Part shown: positions 39,001 through 47,278 of the stretch, one piece after another
Layout of the letters: each line of letters opens with the position of its first letter
How positions within the stretch are numbered: the first letter of the stretch is position 1
Assembly: GCA_002394665.1 (NCBI GenBank)
Contig: DGUL01000002.1
Location: 1 to 64,000, forward strand
Source: Rickettsiales bacterium UBA4311
GTDB taxonomy: Bacteria; Pseudomonadota; Alphaproteobacteria; Rickettsiales; Deianiraeaceae
DNA: 64,000 nt
Reading direction: 5' to 3'
Program-made: the position numbers and the translations under genes
The notes under the pieces: model-generated
The model's input: only the letters and a program-made list of their open reading frames with translations
What the model was told of the DNA's origin: nothing
The model's database searches: none

Positions 39001-39875
39001 GAATATAGAGTGCTACCGACTAAATCACTTGCATTGCAATAAATCTTGTTCCCACTAGCAGAAATCTGTCTTATTAAACGCTTAGTAATCAAATTACCTG
39101 ACTTTACTAAAATTTCACCATTCTCATTCCTTATATTGAGATAAATTGTCTTATTGCACAACGAGCTGATATCAACATTCAGTGCAAAAACACCACTACC
39201 TTCATAGGTCAAGACAAATTTATCGTACACCTTCTCCACAATCTCTTGCCAAGAAAATCCCACTGCACGTAGAAAATAATGACCCCTAAATTTACGATAT
39301 CTGCCGACCTTGCAATAAAAACCATCGTTATTAACTTCGTACTCAAGCTTATTTCCATAATGCGGACGAATTCCAGCAAGATAACTCATCTGCCCATTCG
39401 TGCGAAGAGCATTAGAAAAAAACACACCAGGTGAACGCTTTATTTGCGAAACAACTACTTTTTCCAATCCGTTGATGATAAACACCCCGTCATCAACCAT
39501 AATTGGAAACTCGCACAAACAAACTTCACTCTCTTTTACATATCTTATACCACCGACCTTCTTCCCATCTTTTAAATCATATACCAAAAGTCTAACGACA
39601 ACATATAGTTTTTTGGCATATGTTAAATATCTACTTTTACACTCTAATACATTTAGTTTTGGCTCTTCAAATCTGTGAGAAACATACTCAAGTTTAACAC
39701 ATCCGTATGAATCAGAAGCAGATAAAAAACGACTCAAAATATTAGTCAATGTACCATCCTTCTCTGCTGACCCATAAAGAAAGTCATTATAAGAACTTGC
39801 ACTGGAAATGAAATAATCACCAAAGCGACCAACGCCACCGAAACGTGAAAAAGAACACCTTAAAACATTTTGCAT
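36021..39875 (-). CDS. rpoB: DNA-directed RNA polymerase subunit beta
   Basis: 1284 residues, some 60 fewer than E. coli RpoB. C-terminal motifs are clear: PMGG-like NVGQILETHLGW, DGLTGEPFDRKST, GRAHGGGQRLGEMECW. The rifampicin region reads FMEQTNILSEITHIRKVTALGAGG: by E. coli numbering D516 is Glu, P520 Ile, K527 Ile, R529 Lys, S531 Thr and P535 Ala, while H526 and R528 are kept. Changes in this otherwise conserved pocket may lower rifampicin binding (inference). It lies 45 bases after rplL, in the rplKAJL-rpoBC operon. Confidence 0.98.
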   Translation of the reverse strand: MQNVLRCSFSRFGGVGRFGDYFISSASSYNDFLYGSAEKDGTLTNILSRFLSASDSYGCVKLEYVSHRFEEPKLNVLECKSRYLTYAKKLYVVVRLLVYDLKDGKKVGGIRYVKESEVCLCEFPIMVDDGVFIINGLEKVVVSQIKRSPGVFFSNALRTNGQMSYLAGIRPHYGNKLEYEVNNDGFYCKVGRYRKFRGHYFLRAVGFSWQEIVEKVYDKFVLTYEGSGVFALNVDISSLCNKTIYLNIRNENGEILVKSGNLITKRLIRQISASGNKIYCNASDLVGSTLYSSFSSGKRDYNCCYTLQDGDLEDLKSGTNIEIIDRGSDVFCDALLRDICDSYEETEEDVFYKLMSIFRPHIPFVLEEAREYFNNMFFSDENFSITRVGRRRMNRILKLDLPDDFCCLSVDDIIATTRRLFAYKNGVFHPDDVDSLSNRRISNVGEVVSSVFIDAVRGLVSIATDKLNGLIIDNTSPSDYIVVNAVSKAVNDFFVLSDLCQFMEQTNILSEITHIRKVTALGAGGISKDAATANVRDIHDSHYGRICPIETPDGQNIGLVVSLSCFARVNEYGFVEVPYRKVSDGKIEDRVVYLDVEAEKDCKIADISDFSTRASDLDNIITVRLNGDFVSARVRDVDYVSIATCQITSMMSFFIPFVESNDTARALMGCNMMRQAVPLLFKENPFVATGIEKVVGDITKKVIKADMDGEVNYVDANVVVLKGNDGTIKSYPLITFDRTNQDTLSNQQPVVCVGERVKKGDVLADVASTNRGEVSIGKNILVGFLPWRGYNYEDSVVISRKLVSDDKFTSVHIREFEVQVRDTQLGAEKTTNNIDGIDLEKTKYLDESGIVHIGSVVSNGDILVGKVTPVGEKFSTSEDRLLQAIFGDIDGRKKDTSLYVPYGVSGVVVGVDILTKRGEKKDDRALQIEAERINRRKRIFNLEIKALSDSLGGDNSSAKYKKAKAEIESQYMNDVARIMDGDTLPNGVIKIVKVYVAVRSRLQAGDKISGRHGNKGVVARCVAVEDMPYMEDGTPLDLVFSPVSIPGRMNVGQILETHLGWLSYNVGKKIDEALLSDEASKNVRKILEKVSLRDNRFVDNVKKMSDSEVIEFGKSCRRGLFFETPIFDSASVNDMEAIADSLGIDRSLQVQLYDGLTGEPFDRKSTVGYMYILKLHHLVDEKVYARSTGSYSMVTQQPLGGRAHGGGQRLGEMECWALQAYGAAYTLQEMLTVKSDDVSGRRKMYESIIAGGLRFKSGVPETFNVLCREFRSLGFDVELGLIGG

Positions 39876-39920
39876 AAGAAGAAAGTAAAAAAGAGAAAAA
39901 AGAAAAAAAAACAGGTGCTA

Positions 39921-40301
39921 CTACTTCAAGTCAACTTTTGCACCCGCTTCTTCAAGTTTCTTCTTTATTTCTTCTGCTTCAGTCTTTGAAACACCGCCTT
40001 TAACTTCTTTTGGTGCCCCGTCAGCTATAGCTTTGGCTTCTTGCAAACCAACTCCCAATACTTCACGCAGAACTTTAATTACACCAATTTTCTTATCACC
40101 AGCGTTTGTCAAAACGACAGAAAATTCACTTTTTTCTTCACCAGCAGATGCAGAGCCACCAGCAACAGCACCTTGGGCAACAGCAACAGGAGCGGAAGCG
40201 GAAATTCCCCACTTTTCTTCCAACATCTTAACAAGCTTTGCACCATCAACAATTGACAACTCAGACAAACTATCAGCAATAGAAGACAAATCAACAGACA
40301 T
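39921..40301 (-). CDS. rplL: Ribosomal protein L7/L12
   Basis: 126 residues, acidic stalk protein: N-terminal dimer domain (IADSLSELSIVDGAKLVKMLEEKWG), Ala/Gly hinge, and the C-terminal factor-binding domain (KIGVIKVLREVLGVGLQEAKAI, GAPKEVKGGVSKTEAEEIKKKLEEAGA). Hinge and domain order are canonical. Same strand after rplJ. Confidence 0.97.
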   Translation of the reverse strand: MSVDLSSIADSLSELSIVDGAKLVKMLEEKWGISASAPVAVAQGAVAGGSASAGEEKSEFSVVLTNAGDKKIGVIKVLREVLGVGLQEAKAIADGAPKEVKGGVSKTEAEEIKKKLEEAGAKVDLK

Positions 40302-40330
40302 AAAAACAAAACAAAAACAAAAACAAAAAA

Positions 40331-40810
40331 TTATTCATTACCCTTTTCTTTAAATTTTTCACTCAACAAGTATAGCAACGAAGAACCAACGGAATTGATT
40401 GCAACCATAATTCTTTGACGTGCACCTTCCAAAGTTGGTAAAGAAGCGAATTCCTTAATCTCACCTTCTCCGCAAAGTTCACCTTCGTTAATGCCAGAAA
40501 CAAACTTCAAGGCTTTTTTGTCAAAACAATAATCATTTACAACTTTTGAAACACTTATGATGTCGTTGCAAAAAATAAAACCACTTTGACCTTTTAATTT
40601 TCCAAGTTTCTCACCATCATTACCTTTGACAGCAACGGCAAATAAAGTATTTTTTGCGACCAACAACTTCACGCCACACTTCTTTAACAAATCACCACGA
40701 AATAAAGATATTGTGCTCGCGTCGGCACCTTTATAGTCTACAACGACCAAACAACTATTTGAAGATGATAAATCCTTAATTTTAGCTACAACATCACTTT
40801 TTGCTATCAT
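40331..40810 (-). CDS. rplJ: Ribosomal protein L10
   Basis: 159 residues, stalk base that binds 23S rRNA and L7/L12 dimers. N-terminal part with NSCLVVVDYKGADASTISLFR, LLVAKNTLFAVA, and GQSGFIFCND; C-terminal helix LLYLLSEKFKEKGNE binds L7/L12. Its start overlaps the rplA stop by four bases. Confidence 0.96.
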   Translation of the reverse strand: MIAKSDVVAKIKDLSSSNSCLVVVDYKGADASTISLFRGDLLKKCGVKLLVAKNTLFAVAVKGNDGEKLGKLKGQSGFIFCNDIISVSKVVNDYCFDKKALKFVSGINEGELCGEGEIKEFASLPTLEGARQRIMVAINSVGSSLLYLLSEKFKEKGNE

Positions 40811-41514
40811 AACGAACTGATATCATTTACCTTAACCTTAATGGCAACACCCATTGTTGTGTTTAAAAATATATTTTGAATATAAGTTGCTTTCACACTC
40901 GCGGGTTTAACTTGCTTGACCACACTGAAGACCTCAGCAAGATTTGCTTTTAATTGTTGTTTATCAAAACTGACTTTACCAACCGACATCTTAGCAGAAG
41001 CATCCTTATCAACTTTTAAAGTTGAACGACCTTTCACAAGCAAAGAAACTGCTTTGACGGCTTCCTCAGGAGAAACAACGGTTCCGGTTTTTTGATTTGG
41101 CATCAAACCCTTTGGACCAAGAATTTTTGCTATCTTTGCAAGCTTTGGCATAATGCTTGAAGTCGCAACACATTTATCAAAATCGGTTAATTTTCCAGAA
41201 GCAACGTCAGCAATTAAATCATCGCCACCAACGGCAACAGCACCTGCTTCAAGTAAGTCCTTTTCAGCAACATCATTACAAAAAACAATAACTTTATTTT
41301 TCTTTCCATTGCCATTTGGTAAATCAACAAAAGTTTTGATCATACTATCCGGCTTGTTCATATCCAAACCAAACTTGATAACTAAATCAACGGACTCGTC
41401 AAACTTCACACCAGCAACCTCACGACATTTATTGATAATGTCAAAAGCCTCATCAAAACTATAATAGTTGTCGGCATTAACCAATTTCCGTATGCTTTCC
41501 ATCCTTTTACTCAT
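40807..41514 (-). CDS. rplA: Ribosomal protein L1
   Basis: 235 residues, L1-stalk protein and usual autoregulator of this operon. VKFDESVDLVIKFGLDMNKPD, PNGNGKKNKVIVF, LGPKGLMPNQKTGTV and the C-terminal VKATYIQNIFLNTTMG are the family signatures. Ends four bases into rplJ and starts two bases after rplK. Confidence 0.97.
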   Translation of the reverse strand: MSKRMESIRKLVNADNYYSFDEAFDIINKCREVAGVKFDESVDLVIKFGLDMNKPDSMIKTFVDLPNGNGKKNKVIVFCNDVAEKDLLEAGAVAVGGDDLIADVASGKLTDFDKCVATSSIMPKLAKIAKILGPKGLMPNQKTGTVVSPEEAVKAVSLLVKGRSTLKVDKDASAKMSVGKVSFDKQQLKANLAEVFSVVKQVKPASVKATYIQNIFLNTTMGVAIKVKVNDISSL

Positions 41515-41516
41515 AC

Positions 41517-41948
41517 CTAATCTACAACCTCAACGCCCATAGACTTTGCGGAACCTTCAAACATCCTTACCGCCGCGTCAATATTACCAAAACAATTTAA
41601 ATCTGGCATTTTCTCCTCCATAGCCTTAATAACATCGGCTCTTTTAACTTTTGCAACTGGTGCAACACGACCGGTTGTCTTTGACCCAGAAGTAATACCA
41701 GCAATTTTTTTTACATAATATGTCATCGGTGGCTTTTTAACTAAAAAATCAAACGATTTATCCTTATAGACGGTTATAATCGTTGGACAAGGCAATCCTG
41801 CACTTGCCTTCGTTTGATCGTTAAATTTCTTACAAAAATCCATTATATTAACACCTCTTTGTCCGAGTGCGGAGCCAATAGGAGGAGCTGGATTTGCCTT
41901 TCCGGCTTCAATTTGTAGCTTAATCTGGCACAGAACTTCTTTCGCCAT
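41517..41948 (-). CDS. rplK: Ribosomal protein L11
   Basis: 143 residues. QIEAGKANPAPPIGSALGQRG is the thiostrepton-region start, then TVYKDKSFDFLVKKPPMTYYVKK and GSKTTGRVAPVAKV. First gene of the rplKAJL-rpoBC operon. secE-nusG, which usually precede it, are not here; the region upstream is the free-standing ileS tail on the other strand, so the operon promoter must lie in the ~120 bases before 41948. Confidence 0.97.
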   Translation of the reverse strand: MAKEVLCQIKLQIEAGKANPAPPIGSALGQRGVNIMDFCKKFNDQTKASAGLPCPTIITVYKDKSFDFLVKKPPMTYYVKKIAGITSGSKTTGRVAPVAKVKRADVIKAMEEKMPDLNCFGNIDAAVRMFEGSAKSMGVEVVD

Positions 41949-42066
41949 ACAACGACAACGTTTGAAGATGTTTTTTTTAAAGTCAACAATTTCTTTTAAA
42001 ATTCCAACAAAAATATTTTTCTTTTTTTTTAAAAAACTTTTTTCTATCCCGTGGACGTTTTGTTTT

Positions 42067-42855
42067 ATGGGCGAGTTTTGCTCTATTCATTTGAAAGAGT
42101 TCCCAAAAGTAAATTTTAAAATAGACGAGGACATCGTCAATAAAATGGATAAAGTTAGAGAAGTTTGTAATGCTGTTTTCTCTTTGAGAAAGGAGGCAAA
42201 TTTGAGAGTAAGAATGCCGTTGAAAAAAGTCGTCGTTTTTGGTGGTTTAAATCTCGAAGAACAATATATTTCAATAATAAAACAAGAGGTCAATACAAAG
42301 GAAGTGGAGGATTATTGTGGCAGTATCAACGATGTCGCGAGCGAAGAAGTTGTTTTAAATTTAAAAGAATGTGGAAAAGTTTTTGGCTCAAAATTAAAGA
42401 CAATATTGGATGCACAAAGAAAGAAAGATTGGAAAATATTAGAAAATGGAGAATTGTTGATAGCAAACGAAAAAATTGATAAAAACTTGTTTGAAATTGT
42501 TTACAAAACAAAAGATGGACAAAAAACTTTTTATATCAGTAGATTTAACCTTTTGGTTGCGATAGAAGCATCAAACGACGTAGAGTTTATTATTGAAGGG
42601 CTTGCAAGAGATGTTATAAGAATGATACAACAAACAAGAAAAGACGAAGGACTTGAAATAAGCGATAAAATTGAAGCGATAATCAATACAAAAGATGAGA
42701 TTTTTAAAGATGTAATTGAGAAATTTGATGATTACATAAAAGATCAAACCCTTGCGAATAACATTGAAGTCGTCAACAATATTGACAATATAGAAGACAA
42801 AGACAAATACAATATTGACGGATATTGTTTTGCCGTTAGCATTAAAAGGATTTAA
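42067..42855 (+). CDS. C-terminal quarter of isoleucyl-tRNA synthetase as a separate frame
   Basis: A 262-residue frame matching only the end of clade-2 IleRS: SIHLKEFPKV (the SVHLxxFP entry to the anticodon domain), MDKVREVCNAVFSLRKEANLRVRMPLK (in part), then the DUF5915-type tail with GKVFGSKLKTIL, EFIIEGLARDVIRMIQQTRKDEGLEISDKI. No catalytic domain (HIGH, KMSKS) occurs upstream. The ATG at 42067 gives MGEFCSIHL; the frame is open upstream but low-complexity Phe/Lys. It lies 15 bases before lpxC, same strand. It may be a gene remnant, a split IleRS with its other half elsewhere, or a free tRNA-binding domain. The frame has no stop or frameshift, which does not fit old decay. Confidence 0.7.
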   Translation: MGEFCSIHLKEFPKVNFKIDEDIVNKMDKVREVCNAVFSLRKEANLRVRMPLKKVVVFGGLNLEEQYISIIKQEVNTKEVEDYCGSINDVASEEVVLNLKECGKVFGSKLKTILDAQRKKDWKILENGELLIANEKIDKNLFEIVYKTKDGQKTFYISRFNLLVAIEASNDVEFIIEGLARDVIRMIQQTRKDEGLEISDKIEAIINTKDEIFKDVIEKFDDYIKDQTLANNIEVVNNIDNIEDKDKYNIDGYCFAVSIKRI

Positions 42856-42869
42856 TAAATAACGAATAT

Positions 42870-43703
42870 ATGATTGAAATACATCGGGCAACAATTTCAA
42901 ACGAAGTAAGTCTTAAAGGCATTGGTGTCTTTTGCGGGAAAGAGATTGAAGTAAGACTCGCTCCTGCAAATTGTGGCAACGGAATTCGTATAATAAGAAC
43001 CGACATTGAAAACAATAACACTTTTCAAGTAAATAGATTTGCCACGTACGAAACCAGTCATTTGAATACTACGATATCAAATGGCACAAATGAAGTCAAA
43101 ATGGTAGAACATCTCATTTCTGCTTTATGGTGTTTTAAAATTACAGACATAAACATTTACATTGACAGCGATGAAATTCCTATGCTTGACGGAAGTGCAA
43201 ATTATTGGGTAAAATTAATAAGCAGTGTTGAAATAAAAGAATTTGAAGAAGCAAAAGAATGCAAATTTATTGATAAGGAAGTTGAGTTGAAAACAGAAGA
43301 TAAATACATAATTGCAAAGCCATGCGACCATTTAAGAATAACATATACAATAGATTTTCCAGAAAAAACAATTGGAAAGAATACTTTTACGTTTGATGAA
43401 TTGTTGAATAGCTACATAAAAGATATAGCACTTGCCCGAACATTTTGCACGGATAGACAAGTTGAAAATCATCAAAAAATAAAAAAAGCATTTTCCGATA
43501 ATGATATTGTAATTTACGGCAACGAAGGCTTTCGTGTGGCAGGCAATAAATTGAGATACACAAACGAAGCAACAAGGCATAAAATTTTGGATTTAATTGG
43601 TGATTTAACAAGCACAGGCGACTTTATTTGTGGAGAATTTATTTGCTACAAAAGCGGACACGCAATGAATAGAGATATTATAAAACTAATATATCAAAAC
43701 TAA
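42870..43703 (+). CDS. lpxC: UDP-3-O-acyl-N-acetylglucosamine deacetylase
   Basis: Zinc enzyme, committed step of lipid A. 277 residues, slightly short. LKGIGVFCGKEIEV start; zinc His in VEHLISALW; MLDGSANYWV; ARTFCTDRQVEN; second zinc site in RHKILDLIGDL (His and Asp); catalytic His in SGHAMNRDI. All catalytic residues are present. The ATG at 42870 is preceded by a weak A-rich leader, 15 bases after the ileS tail. Confidence 0.95.
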   Translation: MIEIHRATISNEVSLKGIGVFCGKEIEVRLAPANCGNGIRIIRTDIENNNTFQVNRFATYETSHLNTTISNGTNEVKMVEHLISALWCFKITDINIYIDSDEIPMLDGSANYWVKLISSVEIKEFEEAKECKFIDKEVELKTEDKYIIAKPCDHLRITYTIDFPEKTIGKNTFTFDELLNSYIKDIALARTFCTDRQVENHQKIKKAFSDNDIVIYGNEGFRVAGNKLRYTNEATRHKILDLIGDLTSTGDFICGEFICYKSGHAMNRDIIKLIYQN

Positions 43704-43765
43704 AAAATTAAAGGTCAAAACAATAAAAACAACAATAAATAATACACCCACTTGATTTGTTTTAA

Positions 43766-45277
43766 TTATATCGTCCTTAAAAAACCTGATTTTTTTCTAT
43801 AATGATTTGTTTGATATCTTGTTCTTGCGTTTCCTACATATCTTGCATTTTTGCCATAAAACTCTCCTCGTCTATTGCTATTCACCACTTTTTTCTTATA
43901 TGCATTCCGTTTTTGATTATCGATAGACGGGGCTGTGTTTTTAATAATTTTGCAACTACTCGCCTGTATGCTATCAATATCATCTGGAATAAACTTTCCG
44001 GCTTTTTTCGTTGGTCTATAAAGCCCGTCAACAGCCAAACCTCTTTGCATTGCTAATAAACAAATTTTCATTGGATGGACACCGGTTCCGTCAAAACGAC
44101 ATTTCGGGTCTTTCGCTAAGTGCCTCGTGATATAATCCGCGTGCGTCATACAAGTTCCGCCTCTTTGTGCTGATTGATTTACATATCTATAACTAACTTT
44201 CCCACGAAGTTCTGGAATAAATTTACTAATATACTCTTGAAAATCTCGCTTTACCGGCAAGGCATATCTATCATGTGTTTTTTTCCAACCATTTGAGTTA
44301 ATCATATAAACAACTGCACTCCCTTGCTTGATTACGATGCAAAAACTAACCATATGGTGCTCATTTGCAAGTGGGTAAGAACCGGTAAAAACATAATTTC
44401 TATTTTTTAATCTACGAGCTTTTTTTACCGCTTTACCTATTTTTTTCATCAATCTTGTCATTCTCTTTTTTTTCTTCGCTGGTGTATATCTCCCTACAAG
44501 TTCGTTTGTATATTGTGAAATTATAACCAATTGTCGCCCATTTTTGTCTTTTACATTATGACGATAATTCAAAACTCTGTTATGTATCGCCATATGCGTG
44601 TATGCGTAAGGAAACTCCGCCGTAACGTTTTTATTAAAATATTCTTGTATCTTTTCCCCTATGTCATCCTCAGGTGCGTGGATTTCCTTGCCATCTTTGT
44701 CAAAAACTTTCTCAACATGATTACATTTATTCAATTCCACCTTGCCACCATTTTTAAAAACCTGCTCGGCAACCCATTTTGACATTGGAACTACAACCTC
44801 GTTTCCTCTTTCATCAAAAGTGGCAAAAAGATACACATCCTCGTAAATCTTCTTGGCAACTTCATAAATCTTTTCTGGCGAAAGTTTTCCTTTCGGCTTT
44901 ACATTTCCATCTTCAATGGTAAAATACTTATTAACATCCAATTTTCTAATATTGTTTTTCTTTTTGTAATGAAAAAGAAAAAAACCTTTATAATTACGAT
45001 TTGAACAAATATTCTTGTCCTTTTCCTCACCTGCGAAGCACTCGTAATTTTTGCCAACACCTTCAATCTGAAACATTGGAATGCCTGTGTTTTCGTCTTT
45101 TACTCTACTTTTTGAACCTAAAAAGTTTTCATTGTTTGCCAACCAGCCTAAAATATTTCCTTCTTTGCTGTTGTATCTTTTTTTTCCATCAACTTTACCC
45201 TCGTAAGCAACGTTTCTCTGTTTTGATGAAAAGTGCAAAAAATTTTTCTCGTCATTTAAAACATCTACCGATGGCAT
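43766..45277 (-). CDS. Candidate CE-clan (Ulp1/YopJ-like) cysteine protease or acyltransferase
   Basis: 503 residues, no signal peptide or membrane span. Residues 295-385 fit the CE-clan order His - acid/Asn - Gln - Cys: NEHHMVSFCIVI (His307/308), VVYMINSNGW (Asn327/329), SAQRGGTCMTHADY (Gln371, Cys376). His308 to Asn327 is 19 residues and Asn327 to Cys376 is 49, close to Ulp1 (17 and 49); Gln lies five before Cys (six in Ulp1/YopJ). Asn in place of Asp is a variation. The N-terminal 290 residues and the basic C-terminal tail (about 450-503, with KKKVV, NRR, RTRYQTNHYRKK) are not recognised. Such enzymes act on ubiquitin, SUMO or host kinases in many pathogens. It stands alone, with a near-leaderless -10 box upstream. 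The match is by pattern, not by search. Confidence 0.55.
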   Translation of the reverse strand: MPSVDVLNDEKNFLHFSSKQRNVAYEGKVDGKKRYNSKEGNILGWLANNENFLGSKSRVKDENTGIPMFQIEGVGKNYECFAGEEKDKNICSNRNYKGFFLFHYKKKNNIRKLDVNKYFTIEDGNVKPKGKLSPEKIYEVAKKIYEDVYLFATFDERGNEVVVPMSKWVAEQVFKNGGKVELNKCNHVEKVFDKDGKEIHAPEDDIGEKIQEYFNKNVTAEFPYAYTHMAIHNRVLNYRHNVKDKNGRQLVIISQYTNELVGRYTPAKKKKRMTRLMKKIGKAVKKARRLKNRNYVFTGSYPLANEHHMVSFCIVIKQGSAVVYMINSNGWKKTHDRYALPVKRDFQEYISKFIPELRGKVSYRYVNQSAQRGGTCMTHADYITRHLAKDPKCRFDGTGVHPMKICLLAMQRGLAVDGLYRPTKKAGKFIPDDIDSIQASSCKIIKNTAPSIDNQKRNAYKKKVVNSNRRGEFYGKNARYVGNARTRYQTNHYRKKSGFLRTI

Positions 45278-45286
45278 AACGTAAGT

Positions 45287-45353
45287 ATTATATCAAAAAC
45301 TAAAATAAAAAAAACAGATAACCTATTTAATCAAATTGGCAAAATTCTGCCAA
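45287..45353 (-). promoter_or_regulatory. Possible promoter and dyad upstream of the protease candidate
   Basis: Minus strand: TATAAT at 45292-45287, ten bases before the ATG, would give a nearly leaderless mRNA. Upstream is a perfect 6-bp dyad, TTGGCA-AAATTC-TGCCAA (45336-45353), a possible operator. No clear -35 hexamer at 17 bases. Confidence 0.3.
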
Positions 45354-45474
45354 CGTGCTATGTTTTGATGGATATAAAAAGACTTCCGCAAAAAAAGTAG
45401 AAAATGACAATCAATTTATGATGAATATAAAATAAAAAATTAACGACTTCAAAAAAAAACAATAATTGTGACAA

Positions 45475-46686
45475 TTATGCAAGTTGTTTACTTAGTCTTC
45501 TCAAAATTTCCAAACCTGGCAAAACTTTATTGCACATATATTGAATTGTTGAATTATGATGGCGAGCAACAAACGAAACTTTATCAAGCTTTTCCAATTT
45601 ATTCAATGCGACAATTAAGTCGTTTCCGCTAACAATTGAAAACATCTTCTTTTTTTTTGTTGATATAGCAATTTTTTCACTGATAAACTTTGTTGAAAAA
45701 CTACTTTTTTTGTTCCCAGAAGTAAGGAGATTGTCCCAAAAAACATATTTTGATAATTCAAGCACTTCGTTAATTCTTTTTAAAGTAGCATCAGCAACAT
45801 CAATTATTATGTCATCCTCATCAAGATTGTTGATGCTCTTTTTTTGCAACTTGTCCGCAGTGCCTTTATCCTTTGAAACAATAACATCTTGCGGTAAAAT
45901 AACCATACAATCGTTTTTTGATGCTTTAATCAACAAATCTTTTGCCTTTTCCAAAAGCATAGGTTCATAAAAAGATTTCCCTATTTTTTTGCCAGTAGCA
46001 ACCAAGAAAGTGTTTGCAACATTTCCGCCAAGAACTACAAATTTAGCAACCTCAACGAGCTTGTTAATTAAATCAAATTTTTCGTCAAAATAATCACCGC
46101 CAACAATTGCAGTATTGAAACCTCTTTCGCTGTTTAGAAATAAATCCAATTTTTTTATTTCATTTGTCAAAACAAGTCCAGCGGAAGCTCTGACAAATAC
46201 CGGCACACCCAAAGCAGATGAAAAAGATTTTTCACAATAACCAAAGGCATCATTGACGAAAACATTTATTCCATCGGCAAGTTGCTTTGCAAACTCCATA
46301 TTAAACTCGCTTTCCTCACGATGAAAGAGTAAATTCTCCAAAACGATAGCATCACCGTATTCTGTCTTAAAGATTGCTTTTCTGCTCTTTTCTCCAATGC
46401 ATTCGTCGCAAAAAGACACATCACAATGTAGTCTATCGTTTAGATATTTTGCTATTGGACGAGTTGAAAATCTTGCGTCAAACCGCTTTGCCGGATGTCC
46501 TAAGTGGGTCGCTATAACTACCCTCGCACCAGTTTTTATCAAATAGTTTATTGTTGGCATTGCTAATCTTATCTTTGTGTCATTTAGAATTACCCCTTTT
46601 TCATCAAGAGGAACGTCTAAGTCCGTCAGTAGAAAAATCGTTTTATTCGTTGTTGCTATGTCATTTACAACGTCAAAGTTTATCAC
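45475..46686 (-). CDS. Phosphoglycerate kinase homologue with degenerate active site
   Basis: 403 residues, full length and overall PGK fold (VNDAFG, GGNVANTFL, LPQDVIV, KVLPGLEIL). Catalytic sites are altered throughout: RVDFNVP is LTDLDVP (20-26), SHLGRP is THLGHP (60-65), ENxRF is ENLLF, NDAFGxxHRxHAS is NDAFGYCEKSFSS (145-157), GGAKVxDK is GGDYFDEK, WNGPMGVFE is WDNLLTSGN, GGGDS is SGNDL (353-357) and STGGGA is ARHHNS. The basic patch for 3-phosphoglycerate and the glycine loop for ATP are gone, so it is unlikely to be a working PGK; a moonlighting or decaying role is inferred. The intact frame argues against simple decay. ATG start. Confidence 0.85.
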   Translation of the reverse strand: MINFDVVNDIATTNKTIFLLTDLDVPLDEKGVILNDTKIRLAMPTINYLIKTGARVVIATHLGHPAKRFDARFSTRPIAKYLNDRLHCDVSFCDECIGEKSRKAIFKTEYGDAIVLENLLFHREESEFNMEFAKQLADGINVFVNDAFGYCEKSFSSALGVPVFVRASAGLVLTNEIKKLDLFLNSERGFNTAIVGGDYFDEKFDLINKLVEVAKFVVLGGNVANTFLVATGKKIGKSFYEPMLLEKAKDLLIKASKNDCMVILPQDVIVSKDKGTADKLQKKSINNLDEDDIIIDVADATLKRINEVLELSKYVFWDNLLTSGNKKSSFSTKFISEKIAISTKKKKMFSIVSGNDLIVALNKLEKLDKVSFVARHHNSTIQYMCNKVLPGLEILRRLSKQLA

Positions 46687-46735
46687 AAAACAACTGACAA
46701 AACAGCAAGCGAGTTTTAAAAGTTGAAAATAAAAA

Positions 46736-47152
46736 TCAACTTTCTCGCAACTTAAACATTTTTACAATCTGCCAATCACTTTTTGAGCCAAAATCGTTTT
46801 GAAAAACTTTCCCAATCTCCTGCGTTATGTGTATAATTTTTGCTTCATTTTCAAGCATTCCGTGTTGATAGATAACAAAATGAATTGGTGAATATTTGGT
46901 TTTTACAAGCAACAAATCTGCATCTTTAATATTTTCTACAAAATGGAAAAATTTTGATAAATACACGAACATCAACTCACTTTTAACATTTTGAAGATTT
47001 GTCCCATAAGAAATTTTTTTTATTTCTGCTACATTTTTATCTTTTAAAATGCTATTTTCATATAAAACACCAATTATAAGCCCCACGCAATCACAACCGA
47101 ACCTTGTAAATCCGTGCCATCTAAAAGGAACATTGAGCCAAGATTGAGACAT
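46736..47152 (-). CDS. NlpC/P60-family protein, like the gene-transfer-agent peptidase
   Basis: 138 residues from ATG 47152. SWLNVPFRWHGFTRFGCDCVGLIIGV: the WLxxPFxxxGxxxxGCDCxGL pattern with catalytic Cys (25/23 region) is that of the phage-like NlpC/P60 peptidase of alphaproteobacterial GTA clusters (g14 of Rhodobacter GTA). The His partner is probably in PIHFVIYQHG. No signal peptide, which fits a phage-tail-type wall hydrolase. No other GTA gene is here, so it is probably a stray remnant or a co-opted hydrolase. A TTG at 47161 would add three residues. Confidence 0.75.
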   Translation of the reverse strand: MSQSWLNVPFRWHGFTRFGCDCVGLIIGVLYENSILKDKNVAEIKKISYGTNLQNVKSELMFVYLSKFFHFVENIKDADLLLVKTKYSPIHFVIYQHGMLENEAKIIHITQEIGKVFQNDFGSKSDWQIVKMFKLRES

Positions 47153-47278
47153 TTCAAACAAACTTTTTTTGATAAAAAATCATATACATTTTAAACAAAA
47201 AAATACCGCTGGAAGTCTAAAAAACCATCCCGCCCCGCTCGCGTTGCTCGCTCCCACCCCATCGCTCGCTATCGCGAC

